Positions 1-9,434 of a stretch of 64,000 nucleotides of DNA are shown piece after piece; positions within the stretch are counted from its first letter, which is position 1; each line of letters begins with the position of its first letter. Source of the stretch: Paracoccus spongiarum (GTDB lineage Bacteria; Pseudomonadota; Alphaproteobacteria; Rhodobacterales; Rhodobacteraceae); contig NZ_JAVAMQ010000005.1 in the NCBI RefSeq assembly GCF_030732095.1, positions 124,001 through 188,000 on the forward strand. The letters are read 5' to 3'. Under the pieces are notes generated by a model. That model had not been told where the DNA came from. It was given only the letters and a program-made list of their open reading frames with translations, and did no database searches. The translations under genes were made by a program, and so were the position numbers.

Positions 1-3000
1 ACAGCGATCTGGGGGCTTTTGCGGCGGGCTGGAAACGGGCGGCGGGCGGCTTGCCGCCGCTGCGGCTGTGCAACCTTGTCGCGCTGCGCCACCCGGTGTC
101 GGTCGATACCTATGCCGAGGCGACGCTGGCCGGCGCGAAGGCCATCCTGATCCGGCTGATCGGCGGCGAGGCCTACTGGCCCTATGGGCTGGCCTCGGTG
201 CAGGATCTGGCGCGGCGGCGCGGAATCGCGCTGGCCGTGCTGCCGGGCGACGGGCGCGACGACCCCCGGCTGGACGAGGTCTCGACCCTGCCCGCCGCGA
301 CGCTGCGGGCGCTGCGCCGGCTGTGCGACGCGGGCGGGCCGGCGGCCGCGCAGGCCGCGCTGGCGATGATGGCGCGGGCGGCGGGCCTGCCGGCAGGGCC
401 GGTTTCGGGCCGCACGACCCTGCCCGAGACGGGTTTCTACGACCCGCGCGCGGGGGTGATCGGGGCGGTGCCGGGCGATGGTCCGCTGGCGCTGGTCAGC
501 TTTTACCGCAGCTATCTGGCGGCTGCCGATACCGGGCCGGTCGATGCGCTGCTGGGCGCGCTGCGCCAAGCCGGCTTCGCGGCCTGCGGGGTCTTTGCGC
601 CCTCGCTGAAGGCGCCCGGACTTGCCGGCTGGCTGGCGGCATCGCTGCCCCGCGCCCCTGCGGTCATCGTGAACGCCACCGGCTTCTCGGCGCGCGACGA
701 GGTCGGGCGCACCCCCTTCGACGGCTTCGACTGCCCGGTGTTCCAGATCGCGCTGTCCACCAACCGCCGCCGCGACTGGCTGGCGGCCGAGCGCGGCCTG
801 TCGCCCTCGGACCTTGCCATGCATGTCGTGCTGCCCGAGGTCGATGGACGCATCTTCGCCGGCGTCGTCAGCTTCAAGGCTCCCGCGCCGCGCGACCCCG
901 ACCTGCAGTTCAGCCGCTTTGCGCACCGTGCCGATCCGGGGCGGATCGCCGCCGCAACGGCACGGATCGCGGGCTGGCACCGGCTGGCCACGACGCCGCC
1001 GGCCGACCGGCGACTGGCGCTGGTGCTGTCCAGCTATCCGGGCCGCGACTGGCAGATGGCCCATGCCGTAGGCCTCGACGCGCTCACCTCGGCCGAGGCG
1101 GTTGCACGGATGCTGGCCGAGGCGGGCTACCATGTGCCGCCCGGCGCCGGCGCCCCGGCGTTGCGCGACGCGCGGATCGTCTGGCCGCTTGCAGACTACC
1201 TCGCCGCGCTGGATGGCCTGCCGGCGGGGCTGCGCGACGACCTGGCGGCGGCCTGGGGCCCGCCCGACAACGATCCCGACCTGATCGATGGCGGCTTCCG
1301 CTTTGCCGCGATCCGGCGCGGCAACCTGCTGCTGGCGCTGCAACCCGAGCGCGGCCACCGCGCGACGCGGGCCGACGAGTATCACGACCTGACGCGGGTG
1401 CCGCGCCATGCCTATGTCGCCTTTCATCTTTGGCTGCAATCGCAGGGCCTGCACGCGATGATCCACATGGGCGCGCATGGCACGCTTGAATGGCTGCCGG
1501 GCAAGGCCGTGGCGCTGTCGCAGGGCTGCTGGCCCGAGGCGCTGACCGGGGCGCTGCCGGTCATCTATCCCTTCATCGTCAACGATCCCGGCGAGGCCGC
1601 GCAGGCCAGACGGCGGCTGGGGGCGGTGACGCTGGGGCATCTGCCGCCGCCGATGGTCGAGGCGCAGACGCCCCCCGCGCTGGCGCATCTGGAACGGCTG
1701 CTGGACGAATATTCGACCGCCGACGGGCTGGACCCGGCGCGCCGCGACCGGCTGGTGGGCGCGATCCGCGACGAGGCCCGCGCCGCCGGGGTCGAGGACG
1801 ATCTGGGCATCCCCGCCGCCGCCAGCGCCGCCGAGGCGATCACCCGCATCGACCGCTTTGTCTGCGACATCAAGGAAAGCCAGTTCGGCGAGGGGCTGCA
1901 TGTCTGGGGCAGCGGCGCCTGCGCGGCCGAGGAACGGGCCGGGCTGATGCGGGCGCTGGCCGGGCTGCATGTCGCACCGGGGCCGTCGGGCTCGCCCGCG
2001 CGGGGACGGCAGGACATCCTGCCGACCGGGCGCAACCTCTTTGCCGTCGATCCCCGCGCCGTGCCGACGCCCGCCGCCCATGCGCAGGGCGTCCGGCTGG
2101 CCGAGGAACTGCTGCGCCGGCATCTTCAGGATCACGGCGACTGGCCGCGCGGGCTGGTCGTCGATCTGTGGGGCAGCGCGACGATGCGCACCGGCGGCGA
2201 GGACTTCGCGATGGCCCTGCACCTGGCCGGGCTGATGCCGGTCTGGGACGCCGGGTCGGGTCGCGTCTCGGGCGTCGAGGTGGTGGTGCCCGCACTGCTG
2301 GGCCGTCCGCGGATCGACGTGACGCTGCGCGTCTCGGGGCTGTTCCGCGACGTGTTCCCGGTGCTGGCGCAGCTGTTCGAGACGGGCGCCGAGGCGCTGG
2401 CGGACCGTGACGAGGATCCCGCCGAAAACCCCTATCGCGCCCGCGCCCCGCGCGTCTACGCGCCTGCGCCAGGCCAGTACGGGCTGGGCATGGGCATCGC
2501 CGCCGAGACCTTCACCGACGCCGCGCGGGCCGCCGCGGGCGAGGCTTGGCTGGCCGCCTCGGGCTGGGCCATCGGGCGCGACGGCACCCTGAGGCCGGAC
2601 CGCGCCGGGCTCGAGACGCGGCTTGCCGGGGCCGACAGCTTCGTCCACGCGCAGGACCTGGCGGAAAGCGACCTGCTGCTGGCCGCCGACTACGCCGCCC
2701 ACGAGGCGGGATTCGCCGCCGCGATGGCGCGGATCGGGGCGCCCGCGCCGGTCCTCTACCATCTGGACACGACGCAGCCGGACCGGCCCCGCGCCCGCAG
2801 CCTGACCGAGGAGATCGCCCGCACCCTGCGCGCCCGGGCTGCCGATCCGCGCTGGGCCGGCGCGATGATGCGTCACGGCGCACGCGGGGCGGCCGAGATC
2901 GCGGCGACGCTGGATCACCTGGCGGCCTTCGCCCATCTGGCCCGCGCGGTGCCGCCGCATCTTTTCGACCTTTACCACGACGCCACCCTTGGACGCCCCG

Positions 3001-3137
3001 AGATCGCAGCCTTCATGGCCCGCGAAAATCCGGCCGCGCTGGCCGCGATGCGCGACCTGTTCGGGCGTCTGGCCGAGGCCGGGCTTTGGGTCACGCGCCG
3101 CAACTCGATCGCCGCCGGGCTGGAGGCCGCGCCATGA
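1..3137 (+). CDS. cobN: Aerobic cobaltochelatase subunit CobN (5'-truncated by window edge)
   Basis: Large subunit of the ATP-dependent cobaltochelatase CobNST, which inserts cobalt into hydrogenobyrinic acid a,c-diamide in the cytoplasm. The frame is open from the window edge, so the true start lies upstream. About 1,045 residues are visible; full-length CobN is usually 1,080-1,270 residues, so the N-terminus is missing. The family block HMGAHGTLEWLPGK is readable at about nt 1464-1505. The stop codon overlaps the cobG start as ATGA, so the two are probably translationally coupled. The partner subunits cobS and cobT are not in this window; in alphaproteobacteria they usually sit elsewhere. 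Magnesium chelatase BchH/ChlH is a distant homologue, but the cob neighbours make CobN the clear choice. Confidence 0.95.
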   Translation, partial: SDLGAFAAGWKRAAGGLPPLRLCNLVALRHPVSVDTYAEATLAGAKAILIRLIGGEAYWPYGLASVQDLARRRGIALAVLPGDGRDDPRLDEVSTLPAATLRALRRLCDAGGPAAAQAALAMMARAAGLPAGPVSGRTTLPETGFYDPRAGVIGAVPGDGPLALVSFYRSYLAAADTGPVDALLGALRQAGFAACGVFAPSLKAPGLAGWLAASLPRAPAVIVNATGFSARDEVGRTPFDGFDCPVFQIALSTNRRRDWLAAERGLSPSDLAMHVVLPEVDGRIFAGVVSFKAPAPRDPDLQFSRFAHRADPGRIAAATARIAGWHRLATTPPADRRLALVLSSYPGRDWQMAHAVGLDALTSAEAVARMLAEAGYHVPPGAGAPALRDARIVWPLADYLAALDGLPAGLRDDLAAAWGPPDNDPDLIDGGFRFAAIRRGNLLLALQPERGHRATRADEYHDLTRVPRHAYVAFHLWLQSQGLHAMIHMGAHGTLEWLPGKAVALSQGCWPEALTGALPVIYPFIVNDPGEAAQARRRLGAVTLGHLPPPMVEAQTPPALAHLERLLDEYSTADGLDPARRDRLVGAIRDEARAAGVEDDLGIPAAASAAEAITRIDRFVCDIKESQFGEGLHVWGSGACAAEERAGLMRALAGLHVAPGPSGSPARGRQDILPTGRNLFAVDPRAVPTPAAHAQGVRLAEELLRRHLQDHGDWPRGLVVDLWGSATMRTGGEDFAMALHLAGLMPVWDAGSGRVSGVEVVVPALLGRPRIDVTLRVSGLFRDVFPVLAQLFETGAEALADRDEDPAENPYRARAPRVYAPAPGQYGLGMGIAAETFTDAARAAAGEAWLAASGWAIGRDGTLRPDRAGLETRLAGADSFVHAQDLAESDLLLAADYAAHEAGFAAAMARIGAPAPVLYHLDTTQPDRPRARSLTEEIARTLRARAADPRWAGAMMRHGARGAAEIAATLDHLAAFAHLARAVPPHLFDLYHDATLGRPEIAAFMARENPAALAAMRDLFGRLAEAGLWVTRRNSIAAGLEAAP

Positions 3138-4261
3138 CCGGGTCCGGTGTTCAGGGCTGGTGCCCCGGCGCGCTGCGCCCGATGGAATCGGGCGATGGCT
3201 GGGTGGTCCGCATCCGTCCGCGCGGGGGCCGTCTGGCGCAGGCGCAGGCCCGCGGCATCGCGGCGGCGGCGCGCGCGCATGGCAACGGGCAGATCGACAT
3301 GACCGGCCGCGCGAACCTGCAATTGCGGGGCGTGACACCGGCCCGGCACGCCGCCCTGATCGCGGATCTTCGCGCGCTGGACCTGATCGACACCGACGTG
3401 GCCACCGAGACCCGCCGCAACATCCTGGTGACGCCCTTCGCCGACCCGCAGGCCGACCGGCTTGCGGCCGATCTCGAACGGGCACTTGCGGGGTCGGGCC
3501 TGACGCTGCCGGCAAAGTTCGGCTTTGCGATCGACCCCGGCCCGCACCGCGTGCTGGCCGAGGATCCCGCCGATATCCGCATCGAGCGCGGCGCCGATGA
3601 CGGGCTGATCCTGCGCGCCGAGGGCATGGCCTCCGGCACAAGGCTGCGCCGCGCGGATCAGGCCGTGGCGCTGGCGGCCTGGTTTCTGGACCGCGGCGGC
3701 GCGCCCGGGGGCCGCGGCCGCATGGCCGGGCTGGTCGCCCGCGGCATCCGCCCGCCCGCCGCCGATCTCGCCCCCGTGGCCGCGATGCCGCCCTGCGCGC
3801 CCGGCCCGTGCGCCGGCGGTTTTCTGGCCGCGGTCGAGTTCGGCCGGATGGAATCCGACCTTCTGGAGGGCCTCGCCACGCTTGGCCCGCTGCGCACGAC
3901 GCCGTGGCGGATGCTGCTGGTCGAGGGTGTCCGGCGGCCGCCCGCCCTGCCCGGCCTGATCCTCGCGCCCGGAGATCCGGGCCTGCGCCTGCGCGCCTGC
4001 CCCGGCGCGCCGGCCTGCGCGCGGGCCCATGCGCCGACCCGCGATCTGGCCCGCGATCTGGCCCGAACCTTGGCGGGGCGCCTGGGGCGCGACGCGATCC
4101 TGCATGTGTCTGGCTGCGCCAAGGGCTGCGGCTGGCCGCACCGCGCCGATGTGACCCTGACCGCCACTGCCACCGGCTTCGACCTGATCCGCGACGGGCG
4201 CGCCGGCGACCCGCCCCGGCTTCGCGACCTGCCACTGTCCCGCCTTCCAGAGGTATTGTGA
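3134..4261 (+). CDS. cobG: Precorrin-3B synthase CobG
   Basis: Oxygen-dependent ring-contraction enzyme that converts precorrin-3A to precorrin-3B, the committing step of the aerobic pathway. The 375-residue protein has a sulfite/nitrite-reductase-like fold. The C-terminal third carries the cysteine pairs expected to hold a [4Fe-4S] cluster, CPGAPAC followed by SGCAKGC. The N-terminal half has the ferredoxin-like repeat with DMTGRANLQLRG. The ATG at 3134 overlaps the cobN stop by 4 nt, and the stop overlaps the cobH start by one base (TGATG). CobG is an O2-requiring marker, so the host is expected to make B12 aerobically. Sulfite reductase is unlikely given the length and context. Confidence 0.93.
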   Translation: MTGSGVQGWCPGALRPMESGDGWVVRIRPRGGRLAQAQARGIAAAARAHGNGQIDMTGRANLQLRGVTPARHAALIADLRALDLIDTDVATETRRNILVTPFADPQADRLAADLERALAGSGLTLPAKFGFAIDPGPHRVLAEDPADIRIERGADDGLILRAEGMASGTRLRRADQAVALAAWFLDRGGAPGGRGRMAGLVARGIRPPAADLAPVAAMPPCAPGPCAGGFLAAVEFGRMESDLLEGLATLGPLRTTPWRMLLVEGVRRPPALPGLILAPGDPGLRLRACPGAPACARAHAPTRDLARDLARTLAGRLGRDAILHVSGCAKGCGWPHRADVTLTATATGFDLIRDGRAGDPPRLRDLPLSRLPEVL

Positions 4262-4890
4262 TGCTGCACGACTATGAACGCGACGGCGCGGCGATCTATC
4301 GCCAGTCCTTTGCCACGATCCGGGCCGAGGCCGCCCTGTCCCGCTTTGACGCGGACGAGGAGTTGGTGGCGGTCCGCATGATCCATGCCGCGGGCCTTGT
4401 CGGGCTGGAACGCGACCTGTGCTTCACCCCCGGCTTGGCGCGCATCGCCCGCGCGGCGCTGGCCGCGGGCGCACCGGTGCTGTGCGATGCGCGGATGGTC
4501 AGCGAGGGCATCACCCGCCCGCGCCTGCCCGCCGGCAACGCCGTCATCTGCACGCTTCAGGACGCCTCGGTCCCCGATCTCGCGCGGCAGATGCGCACCA
4601 CCCGCAGCGCCGCCGCGCTGGAACTGTGGCGGCCGCACCTGGCAGGCGCGGTGGTCGCCATCGGCAACGCGCCGACCGCGCTGTTCCACCTTCTGAACAT
4701 GCTGGCCGACCCCGGCTGCCCGCGCCCCGCCGCGATCATCGGCTGCCCCGTCGGCTTCGTCGGCGCCGCCGAATCCAAGCAGGCCCTGATCGACGCGCCG
4801 CCCTGCCCGGCGCTGATCGTGCGGGGCAGGCTGGGCGGATCGGCGGTGACGGTGGCGGCGGTGAACGCGCTGGCCAGCAGGGCGGAATGA
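4261..4890 (+). CDS. cobH: Precorrin-8X methylmutase CobH
   Basis: Moves the C11 methyl group of precorrin-8X to C12, giving hydrogenobyrinic acid. The 209-residue length is normal for CobH/CbiC. The catalytic histidine is visible as His42 in RMIHAAG, and the phosphate-loop-like segment IGNAPTALFHLL is present near the middle. It starts on the last base of the cobG stop codon and ends in an ATGA overlap with cobI, so it is embedded in a tightly coupled operon. Confidence 0.95.
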   Translation: MLHDYERDGAAIYRQSFATIRAEAALSRFDADEELVAVRMIHAAGLVGLERDLCFTPGLARIARAALAAGAPVLCDARMVSEGITRPRLPAGNAVICTLQDASVPDLARQMRTTRSAAALELWRPHLAGAVVAIGNAPTALFHLLNMLADPGCPRPAAIIGCPVGFVGAAESKQALIDAPPCPALIVRGRLGGSAVTVAAVNALASRAE

Positions 4891-5636
4891 GCATGGGCCG
4901 GATCATCTGCGCCGGGCTGGGGCCGGGCGACCCCGACCTGGTCTCGGTCCGCGCCGACCGGGCAATCCGCCAGGCCGGCGATGTCGCCTATTTCCGCAAG
5001 AGGGGCCGGCAGGGCCAGGCACGGCGAATCGTCCAGGGGATGCTGGCCCATGATGTGCGCGAATATCCGATGGAATACCCCGTCACCACCGAGATCCCCT
5101 TCGACAGCCCGGAATACAACGCCCTGCTGGCGCAGTTCTACGACCACTGGGCCGCGCGGCTGGCCGAACTGGCCACGGCCCGCGAGGTGGTGGTGCTGTG
5201 CGAGGGCGATCCGTTCTTCTACGGCTCGTTCATGCATCTCTACGTCCGGCTGCGCGGGCTGGTGCCGGTCGAGGTGATCCCCGGCATTCCCGGCATGGCC
5301 GGCTGCTGGAACGCCACCGGCCTGCCGGTGACCTGGGGCGACGACGTGCTGACCGTGCTGACCGGCACCCTGCCCGAGGCGGATCTGGTCCGGCACATGG
5401 CGGACGCCGATGCGCTGGTCGTGATGAAGACCGGGCGCAACCTGCCCAAGGTGCGCCGGGCCTTGGCCGCGGCCGGCCGGCTGGACGACGCTTGGCTGAT
5501 CGAACGCGGCACGATGCCCGGTGAACGGGTGGCGCGTCTGGCCGAGATCGGCGACGACGACTGCCCCTATTTCGCCATCGTGATGGTGCACGGCCAGGGC
5601 CGCCGCCCGGTCGCGCAGGCGCGGGCCGCGCAATGA
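4887..5636 (+). CDS. cobI: Precorrin-2 C20-methyltransferase CobI
   Basis: SAM-dependent methyltransferase that converts precorrin-2 to precorrin-3A. The 249-residue protein opens with the tetrapyrrole-methylase loop GLGPGDPDL. It also has the second family motif around GDPFFYGSFMHLYVRL and the PGIPGMAGCW segment. The start at 4887 uses the ATGA overlap with cobH; a second in-frame ATG two codons later (4893) is a possible alternative. The stop overlaps the cobJ start by 4 nt. It differs from CobM and CobJ by the EGDPFFYGSF signature. Confidence 0.94.
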   Translation: MSMGRIICAGLGPGDPDLVSVRADRAIRQAGDVAYFRKRGRQGQARRIVQGMLAHDVREYPMEYPVTTEIPFDSPEYNALLAQFYDHWAARLAELATAREVVVLCEGDPFFYGSFMHLYVRLRGLVPVEVIPGIPGMAGCWNATGLPVTWGDDVLTVLTGTLPEADLVRHMADADALVVMKTGRNLPKVRRALAAAGRLDDAWLIERGTMPGERVARLAEIGDDDCPYFAIVMVHGQGRRPVAQARAAQ

Positions 5637-6400
5637 CCGGGCAGGTCAGCGTCGCGGGGCTGGGACCGGGGCACGAGGCGCAGATCACGCCCGAGGTCAG
5701 CGCGGCCCTTGCCGGGGCGACCGACGTGCTGGGCTATATTCCCTATGTGGCGCGGATCGCGCCGCGGCCCGGTCTGGTGCTGCACGCCTCGGACAACCGC
5801 GAAGAGCTGGGCCGCGCCCGCGCCGCGCTGGATCTGGCCGCGCAGGGCCGCCGCGTGGTGATCGTGTCGTCGGGCGATCCGGGGGTGTTCGCGATGGCCT
5901 CGGCGCTGTTCGAGGCGGTCGAGGCGACGGGCCGCACCGATATCGACATCCGCATTCTGCCCGGCATCACCGCGATGCTGGCCGCCGCCGCCCGCGCCGG
6001 TGCGCCGCTTGGCCATGATTTCTGCGCCATCAACCTGTCGGACAACCTCAAGCCCGCCGCGCTGGTGGAACACCGGCTGCGCCATGCCGCGCGGGGCGAT
6101 TTCGCGATGGCCTTCTATAACCCGCGCTCGGCCAGCCGGCCCGATGGTTTCGGCCGCGCGCTGCAGATCCTGCGCGAGGAATGCGGGCCGGGGCGACTGG
6201 TCGTCTTCGCCCGCGCCGTCTCGACCCCCGAGGAACGGCTGGCGATCACCACGCTGGCCGAGGCCCGCCCCGAAATGGCCGACATGCGCACGGTGGTGCT
6301 GGTCGGCAATTCGCACACCCGCAGGGTCGGCGGATGGGTCTATGCCCCGCGCAGCGCGACCGTTTCCGCCCCCGCCTCCGACCCCGAGGGTGACGCGTGA
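5633..6400 (+). CDS. cobJ: Precorrin-3B C17-methyltransferase CobJ
   Basis: SAM-dependent methyltransferase that methylates C17 during ring contraction, producing precorrin-4. The 255-residue protein has the SAM loop GLGPGHEAQITPE, the characteristic GYIPYV, and the motif SSGDPGVFAMAS. The C-terminus carries VLVGNSHTRR, typical of CobJ/CbiH. The start overlaps the cobI stop by 4 nt. The last 61 nt overlap, tail to tail, the 3' end of cobK on the opposite strand. Confidence 0.94.
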   Translation: MTGQVSVAGLGPGHEAQITPEVSAALAGATDVLGYIPYVARIAPRPGLVLHASDNREELGRARAALDLAAQGRRVVIVSSGDPGVFAMASALFEAVEATGRTDIDIRILPGITAMLAAAARAGAPLGHDFCAINLSDNLKPAALVEHRLRHAARGDFAMAFYNPRSASRPDGFGRALQILREECGPGRLVVFARAVSTPEERLAITTLAEARPEMADMRTVVLVGNSHTRRVGGWVYAPRSATVSAPASDPEGDA

Positions 6401-7128
6401 TGCAGCCAGTCCAGCGCCTCGGCCGGATCGGCAACGACCGCGCGCGGCGGCAGCACCGGCCGGTCGATCAGGATGACCCTCACGCCCAGTTGCCGCGCCG
6501 CGACCAGCTTGGCCTCGGCGCCGGCGCCGCCGGAATCCTTGGCGACCAGATGGCTGATCCGATGGGCCCGCATCAGCGCAAGATCGCCCGCGACGGTGAA
6601 GGGCCCGCGGGCGATCACCCGTGCCGCGCCCCGCAGGACCGGCGGCCCGGTCCCGGCATCGACCAGCCGCAGCAGCCAGCGATGCGGCCCTGCCGTCTCG
6701 AAGGCGGCAAGGCCCTGCCGGCCAATGGCCAGAAACACGGCGCAGGGCGTCTCCGGCAGCGCGGCGGCGGCGGCGGTCAGATCGGCCACGCGGGTCCAGC
6801 GGTCGCCCGGCCGCGCCTGCCAGGCCGGCCGTTCCAGCCCAAGCAGAGGCACCCCGCCGGCGGCCGCGCAGGCGGCAATGGCGTTGCGGCTGATCTCGGC
6901 CGCGAAGGGATGCGTCGCGTCGATCACATGGCTGATCGCCTGGTCGTGCAGGAACCGGGCCAGCCCTGCGGCCCCGCCAAACCCGCCGATCCGCGTCGGC
7001 AGCGGCTGCGCGGCGGGTCGCGCGGTGCGCCCGGCATAGGAAAACACGGCGTCCAGCCCCGCCTCGGCCATCAGCCGGGCGAGGGTGCTGGCCTCGGTCG
7101 TGCCTCCCAGCAGAAGGACGCGCGGCAT
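6340..7128 (-). CDS. cobK: Precorrin-6A reductase CobK
   Basis: NADPH-dependent reductase that converts precorrin-6A to precorrin-6B. The 262-residue protein begins [13 protein letters not shown], the nucleotide-binding loop of CobK/CbiJ, and has the conserved DATHPFAAEISRNA block and LVAKDSGG near the C-terminus. It runs against the surrounding operon. Its ATG shares the bases CATG with the cobL start, and its 3' end overlaps cobJ by 61 nt. Its promoter and ribosome site must therefore lie inside cobL coding sequence. AGGGG about 9 nt upstream of the ATG is a weak Shine-Dalgarno candidate. Confidence 0.93.
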   Translation of the reverse strand: MPRVLLLGGTTEASTLARLMAEAGLDAVFSYAGRTARPAAQPLPTRIGGFGGAAGLARFLHDQAISHVIDATHPFAAEISRNAIAACAAAGGVPLLGLERPAWQARPGDRWTRVADLTAAAAALPETPCAVFLAIGRQGLAAFETAGPHRWLLRLVDAGTGPPVLRGAARVIARGPFTVAGDLALMRAHRISHLVAKDSGGAGAEAKLVAARQLGVRVILIDRPVLPPRAVVADPAEALDWLHHASPSGSEAGAETVALRGA

Positions 7129-8320
7129 GGCTGCTGACCCCTGGTTGACGATCATCGGTCTGGGCGAGGATGGACTGGCCGGCCTGACCGATGCAAGCCG
7201 GGCCGCGCTGGATGGGGCCGAGATCGTCTTTGGCGGCCCGAGGCATCTTGCCCTGGCCGGTGCGGGCGCGCGCGGGCGCGACTGGCCGGTGCCCTTCGAC
7301 ATCGCGCCGGTGCTGGCCTGCCGGGGGCGCCCCGTGGCGGTGCTGGCCTCGGGCGATCCGTTCTGGTTCGGCGCGGGCGGCAGCCTGGCGGCGCAGCTGG
7401 AGCCCGGCGAATGGCAGGCCCATCCGGTGCCCGGCAGCGTCTCGCTGGCCGCCGCGCGGCTGGGCTGGCGGATCGAGGAGACCGACTGCCTTGGCCTGCA
7501 TGCCGCGCCGCTGGCGGTGCTGCGCGCCCGCATCGCGCCCTGCTGCCGGATCATCGCCACGCAGCGCGACGGCCGCGCCCCGGCCGAACTGGCGCAGTGG
7601 CTGGCCGCGCAGGGCTTCGGGGCGATGCGGATGGTCGTGCTTGAACGGCTGGGAGGCCCCGCCGAACGGGTCCGCGAGGCCCGCGCCGCCGGCTTCAAGC
7701 TGAGCGATATCGCCGCGCCGGTCGTCGTGGCGCTGTGCGGCGCGGATCTGCCCCGCGGCAGCGGGCTGGCGCGGGCGGCCGGCCTGCCCGACAGCGATTT
7801 CGCCCATGACGGGCAGATCACCCGGTCGGCGGTGCGGGCGCTGACGCTGGCCGCGCTGGCGCCGCGCCGGGGCGAGGCGCTGTGGGACATCGGCGGCGGG
7901 TCGGGATCGATCTCGGTCGAATGGGCGCTGGCGGGGGGTCGCGCGACCTGCATCGAGCCGCGCGCCGACCGCATCGCGACCATCCGCGCCAATATCGACG
8001 GCTTCGGGCTTCAGGGCCGGGTCGCCGCGCTGCAGGGCAGCGCCCCCGAGGCGCTGGAGGGGCTGGCCGCGCCGGATGCGGTCTTTCTGGGGGGCGGAGC
8101 CTCGGCCGGGCTGCTGGACCGGCTGTGGACCCTGCTGCCACCAGGCGCGCGGCTGGTCGCGAACGCCGTCACCCTGGACAGCGAGGCCTTGCTGGCCGCG
8201 ATGCAGGCCCGGCAAGGCGGCCGCCTGCTGCGGATCGACCTGGCCGAGGCGCAGCCGCTTGGCCGGATGCGGGGCTGGCAGCCGCAGCGCCCGGTGGTGC
8301 AATGGGCGGTGACGCGATGA
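7127..8320 (+). CDS. cobL: Precorrin-6B C5,15-methyltransferase (decarboxylating) CobL
   Basis: Bifunctional enzyme that methylates C5 and C15 of precorrin-6B and decarboxylates the C12 acetate side chain, giving precorrin-8X. Of 397 residues, about 1-200 form the CbiE-like tetrapyrrole methylase domain ([24 protein letters not shown]). Residues from about 220 onward form the CbiT-like class I SAM methyltransferase with [18 protein letters not shown] chose the ATG at 7127 because AGAAGGA lies 8 nt upstream; an in-frame GTG at 7085 is possible but would add 14 uncharacteristic residues. The start is interleaved with that of cobK on the other strand. The stop overlaps cobE by 4 nt. Confidence 0.94.
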   Translation: MAADPWLTIIGLGEDGLAGLTDASRAALDGAEIVFGGPRHLALAGAGARGRDWPVPFDIAPVLACRGRPVAVLASGDPFWFGAGGSLAAQLEPGEWQAHPVPGSVSLAAARLGWRIEETDCLGLHAAPLAVLRARIAPCCRIIATQRDGRAPAELAQWLAAQGFGAMRMVVLERLGGPAERVREARAAGFKLSDIAAPVVVALCGADLPRGSGLARAAGLPDSDFAHDGQITRSAVRALTLAALAPRRGEALWDIGGGSGSISVEWALAGGRATCIEPRADRIATIRANIDGFGLQGRVAALQGSAPEALEGLAAPDAVFLGGGASAGLLDRLWTLLPPGARLVANAVTLDSEALLAAMQARQGGRLLRIDLAEAQPLGRMRGWQPQRPVVQWAVTR

Positions 8321-8664
8321 GGATCGCCGGCATCGGCTGCCGCGCCGGCGCCCCGCCCGAGGCACTGCTGGACGCGCTGGCCCGGGCCGAGGCGCAGGGT
8401 GGCCCGGTCGCGGCCCTGGCCGGCATCGCGCTGCGCGCCACGGAACTGCGCGCCCTGGGACGGCCGCTGCATCTTGTCGCCGTCGCCGGCATCGCCACGC
8501 CCAGCCGATCGCCGCGGGTGCTGGCACTGCACGGCACCGGCTCGGTCGCCGAGGCGGCGGCGCTGGCGGCCTGTGGCGCAGGCGCGCGCATCGTCGTCGC
8601 CCGCGTCACCAGCCGCTGCGGCCGCGCCACCGCCGCCATCGCCACCACCGGGGATCATCGATGA
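8317..8664 (+). CDS. cobE: Cobalamin biosynthesis protein CobE (CbiG C-terminal-like)
   Basis: Small protein of 115 residues matching the CobE/CbiG C-terminal domain, a cobalamin-pathway protein whose exact biochemical role in the aerobic route is unsettled. Visible features are the N-terminal strand [19 protein letters not shown], the central [12 protein letters not shown] and the C-terminal [17 protein letters not shown]. Both ends use ATGA overlaps, with cobL upstream and cobM downstream. Its position between cobL and cobM is the usual one. Confidence 0.9.
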   Translation: MRIAGIGCRAGAPPEALLDALARAEAQGGPVAALAGIALRATELRALGRPLHLVAVAGIATPSRSPRVLALHGTGSVAEAAALAACGAGARIVVARVTSRCGRATAAIATTGDHR

Positions 8665-9434
8665 CCGTGCATTTCATCGGCGCCGGACCGGGCGCCGCGG
8701 ACCTCATCACGCTGCGCGGCCGCGACCTGATCGCCGCCTGCCCGGTCTGCCTCTACGCAGGCTCGCTGGTGCCTGACGCGCTGCTGGGCCACTGCCCTCC
8801 GGGCGCACGGATCGTGAACACCGCACCCCTGAGCCTCGACGCGATCATCGCCGAGATGGCGCAGGCCCATGCGGCGGGGCAGGACGTGGCGCGGCTGCAT
8901 TCGGGCGATCTGTCGATCTGGTCGGCGATGGGCGAACAGCTGCGCCGGCTGCGCGGACTCGGCATCCCGGTGTCGGTGACACCGGGCGTGCCCTCCTTCG
9001 CCGCCGCCGCCGCCGCCATGCAGGCAGAACTGACACTGCCGGGGCTGGCGCAGTCGGTGGTGCTGACCCGCAGCGGGGGCCGCGCCTCGGCCATGCCGCC
9101 GGGCGAGACACTTGCGAATTTCGCCGCCACCGGGGCGACGCTGGCGATCCATCTGTCGATCCACGCGCTGGACCGGGTGGTGGCGGACCTGCTGCCCTTC
9201 TACGGCCCCGATTGCCCGGCCGCCGTGGTCTGGCGGGCAAGCTGGCCCGACCAGCGCGTGATCCGCGCCCCGCTGGCCGAGATGGCGGCAAGGGCGCAGT
9301 ACATCGACCGCACCGCGCTGATCCTTGTGGGCCCGGCGCTGGCCGCCGAGGGCTTCGAGGACAGCCGCCTTTATGCGCAGGACTATGACCGCCGCTATCG
9401 TCCGACCGGTCCGCGGCCCCGGTTTCCCGAATGA
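8661..9434 (+). CDS. cobM: Precorrin-4 C11-methyltransferase CobM
   Basis: SAM-dependent methyltransferase adding the C11 methyl group to make precorrin-5. The 257-residue protein begins [18 protein letters not shown], the standard CobM/CbiF SAM loop. The second family block is [16 protein letters not shown], followed by [14 protein letters not shown]. The start overlaps the cobE stop by 4 nt and the stop overlaps the cobB start by 4 nt, continuing the coupled operon. Confidence 0.95.
   Translation: MTVHFIGAGPGAADLITLRGRDLIAACPVCLYAGSLVPDALLGHCPPGARIVNTAPLSLDAIIAEMAQAHAAGQDVARLHSGDLSIWSAMGEQLRRLRGLGIPVSVTPGVPSFAAAAAAMQAELTLPGLAQSVVLTRSGGRASAMPPGETLANFAATGATLAIHLSIHALDRVVADLLPFYGPDCPAAVVWRASWPDQRVIRAPLAEMAARAQYIDRTALILVGPALAAEGFEDSRLYAQDYDRRYRPTGPRPRFPE

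Noticed and set aside
5567..8527. Open frame of nearly 1,000 codons on the - strand opposite cobJ to cobE
   Set aside because: Shadow frame with no recognisable domain; all cob genes here have clear motifs in their own frames, including cobK in a different - strand frame.
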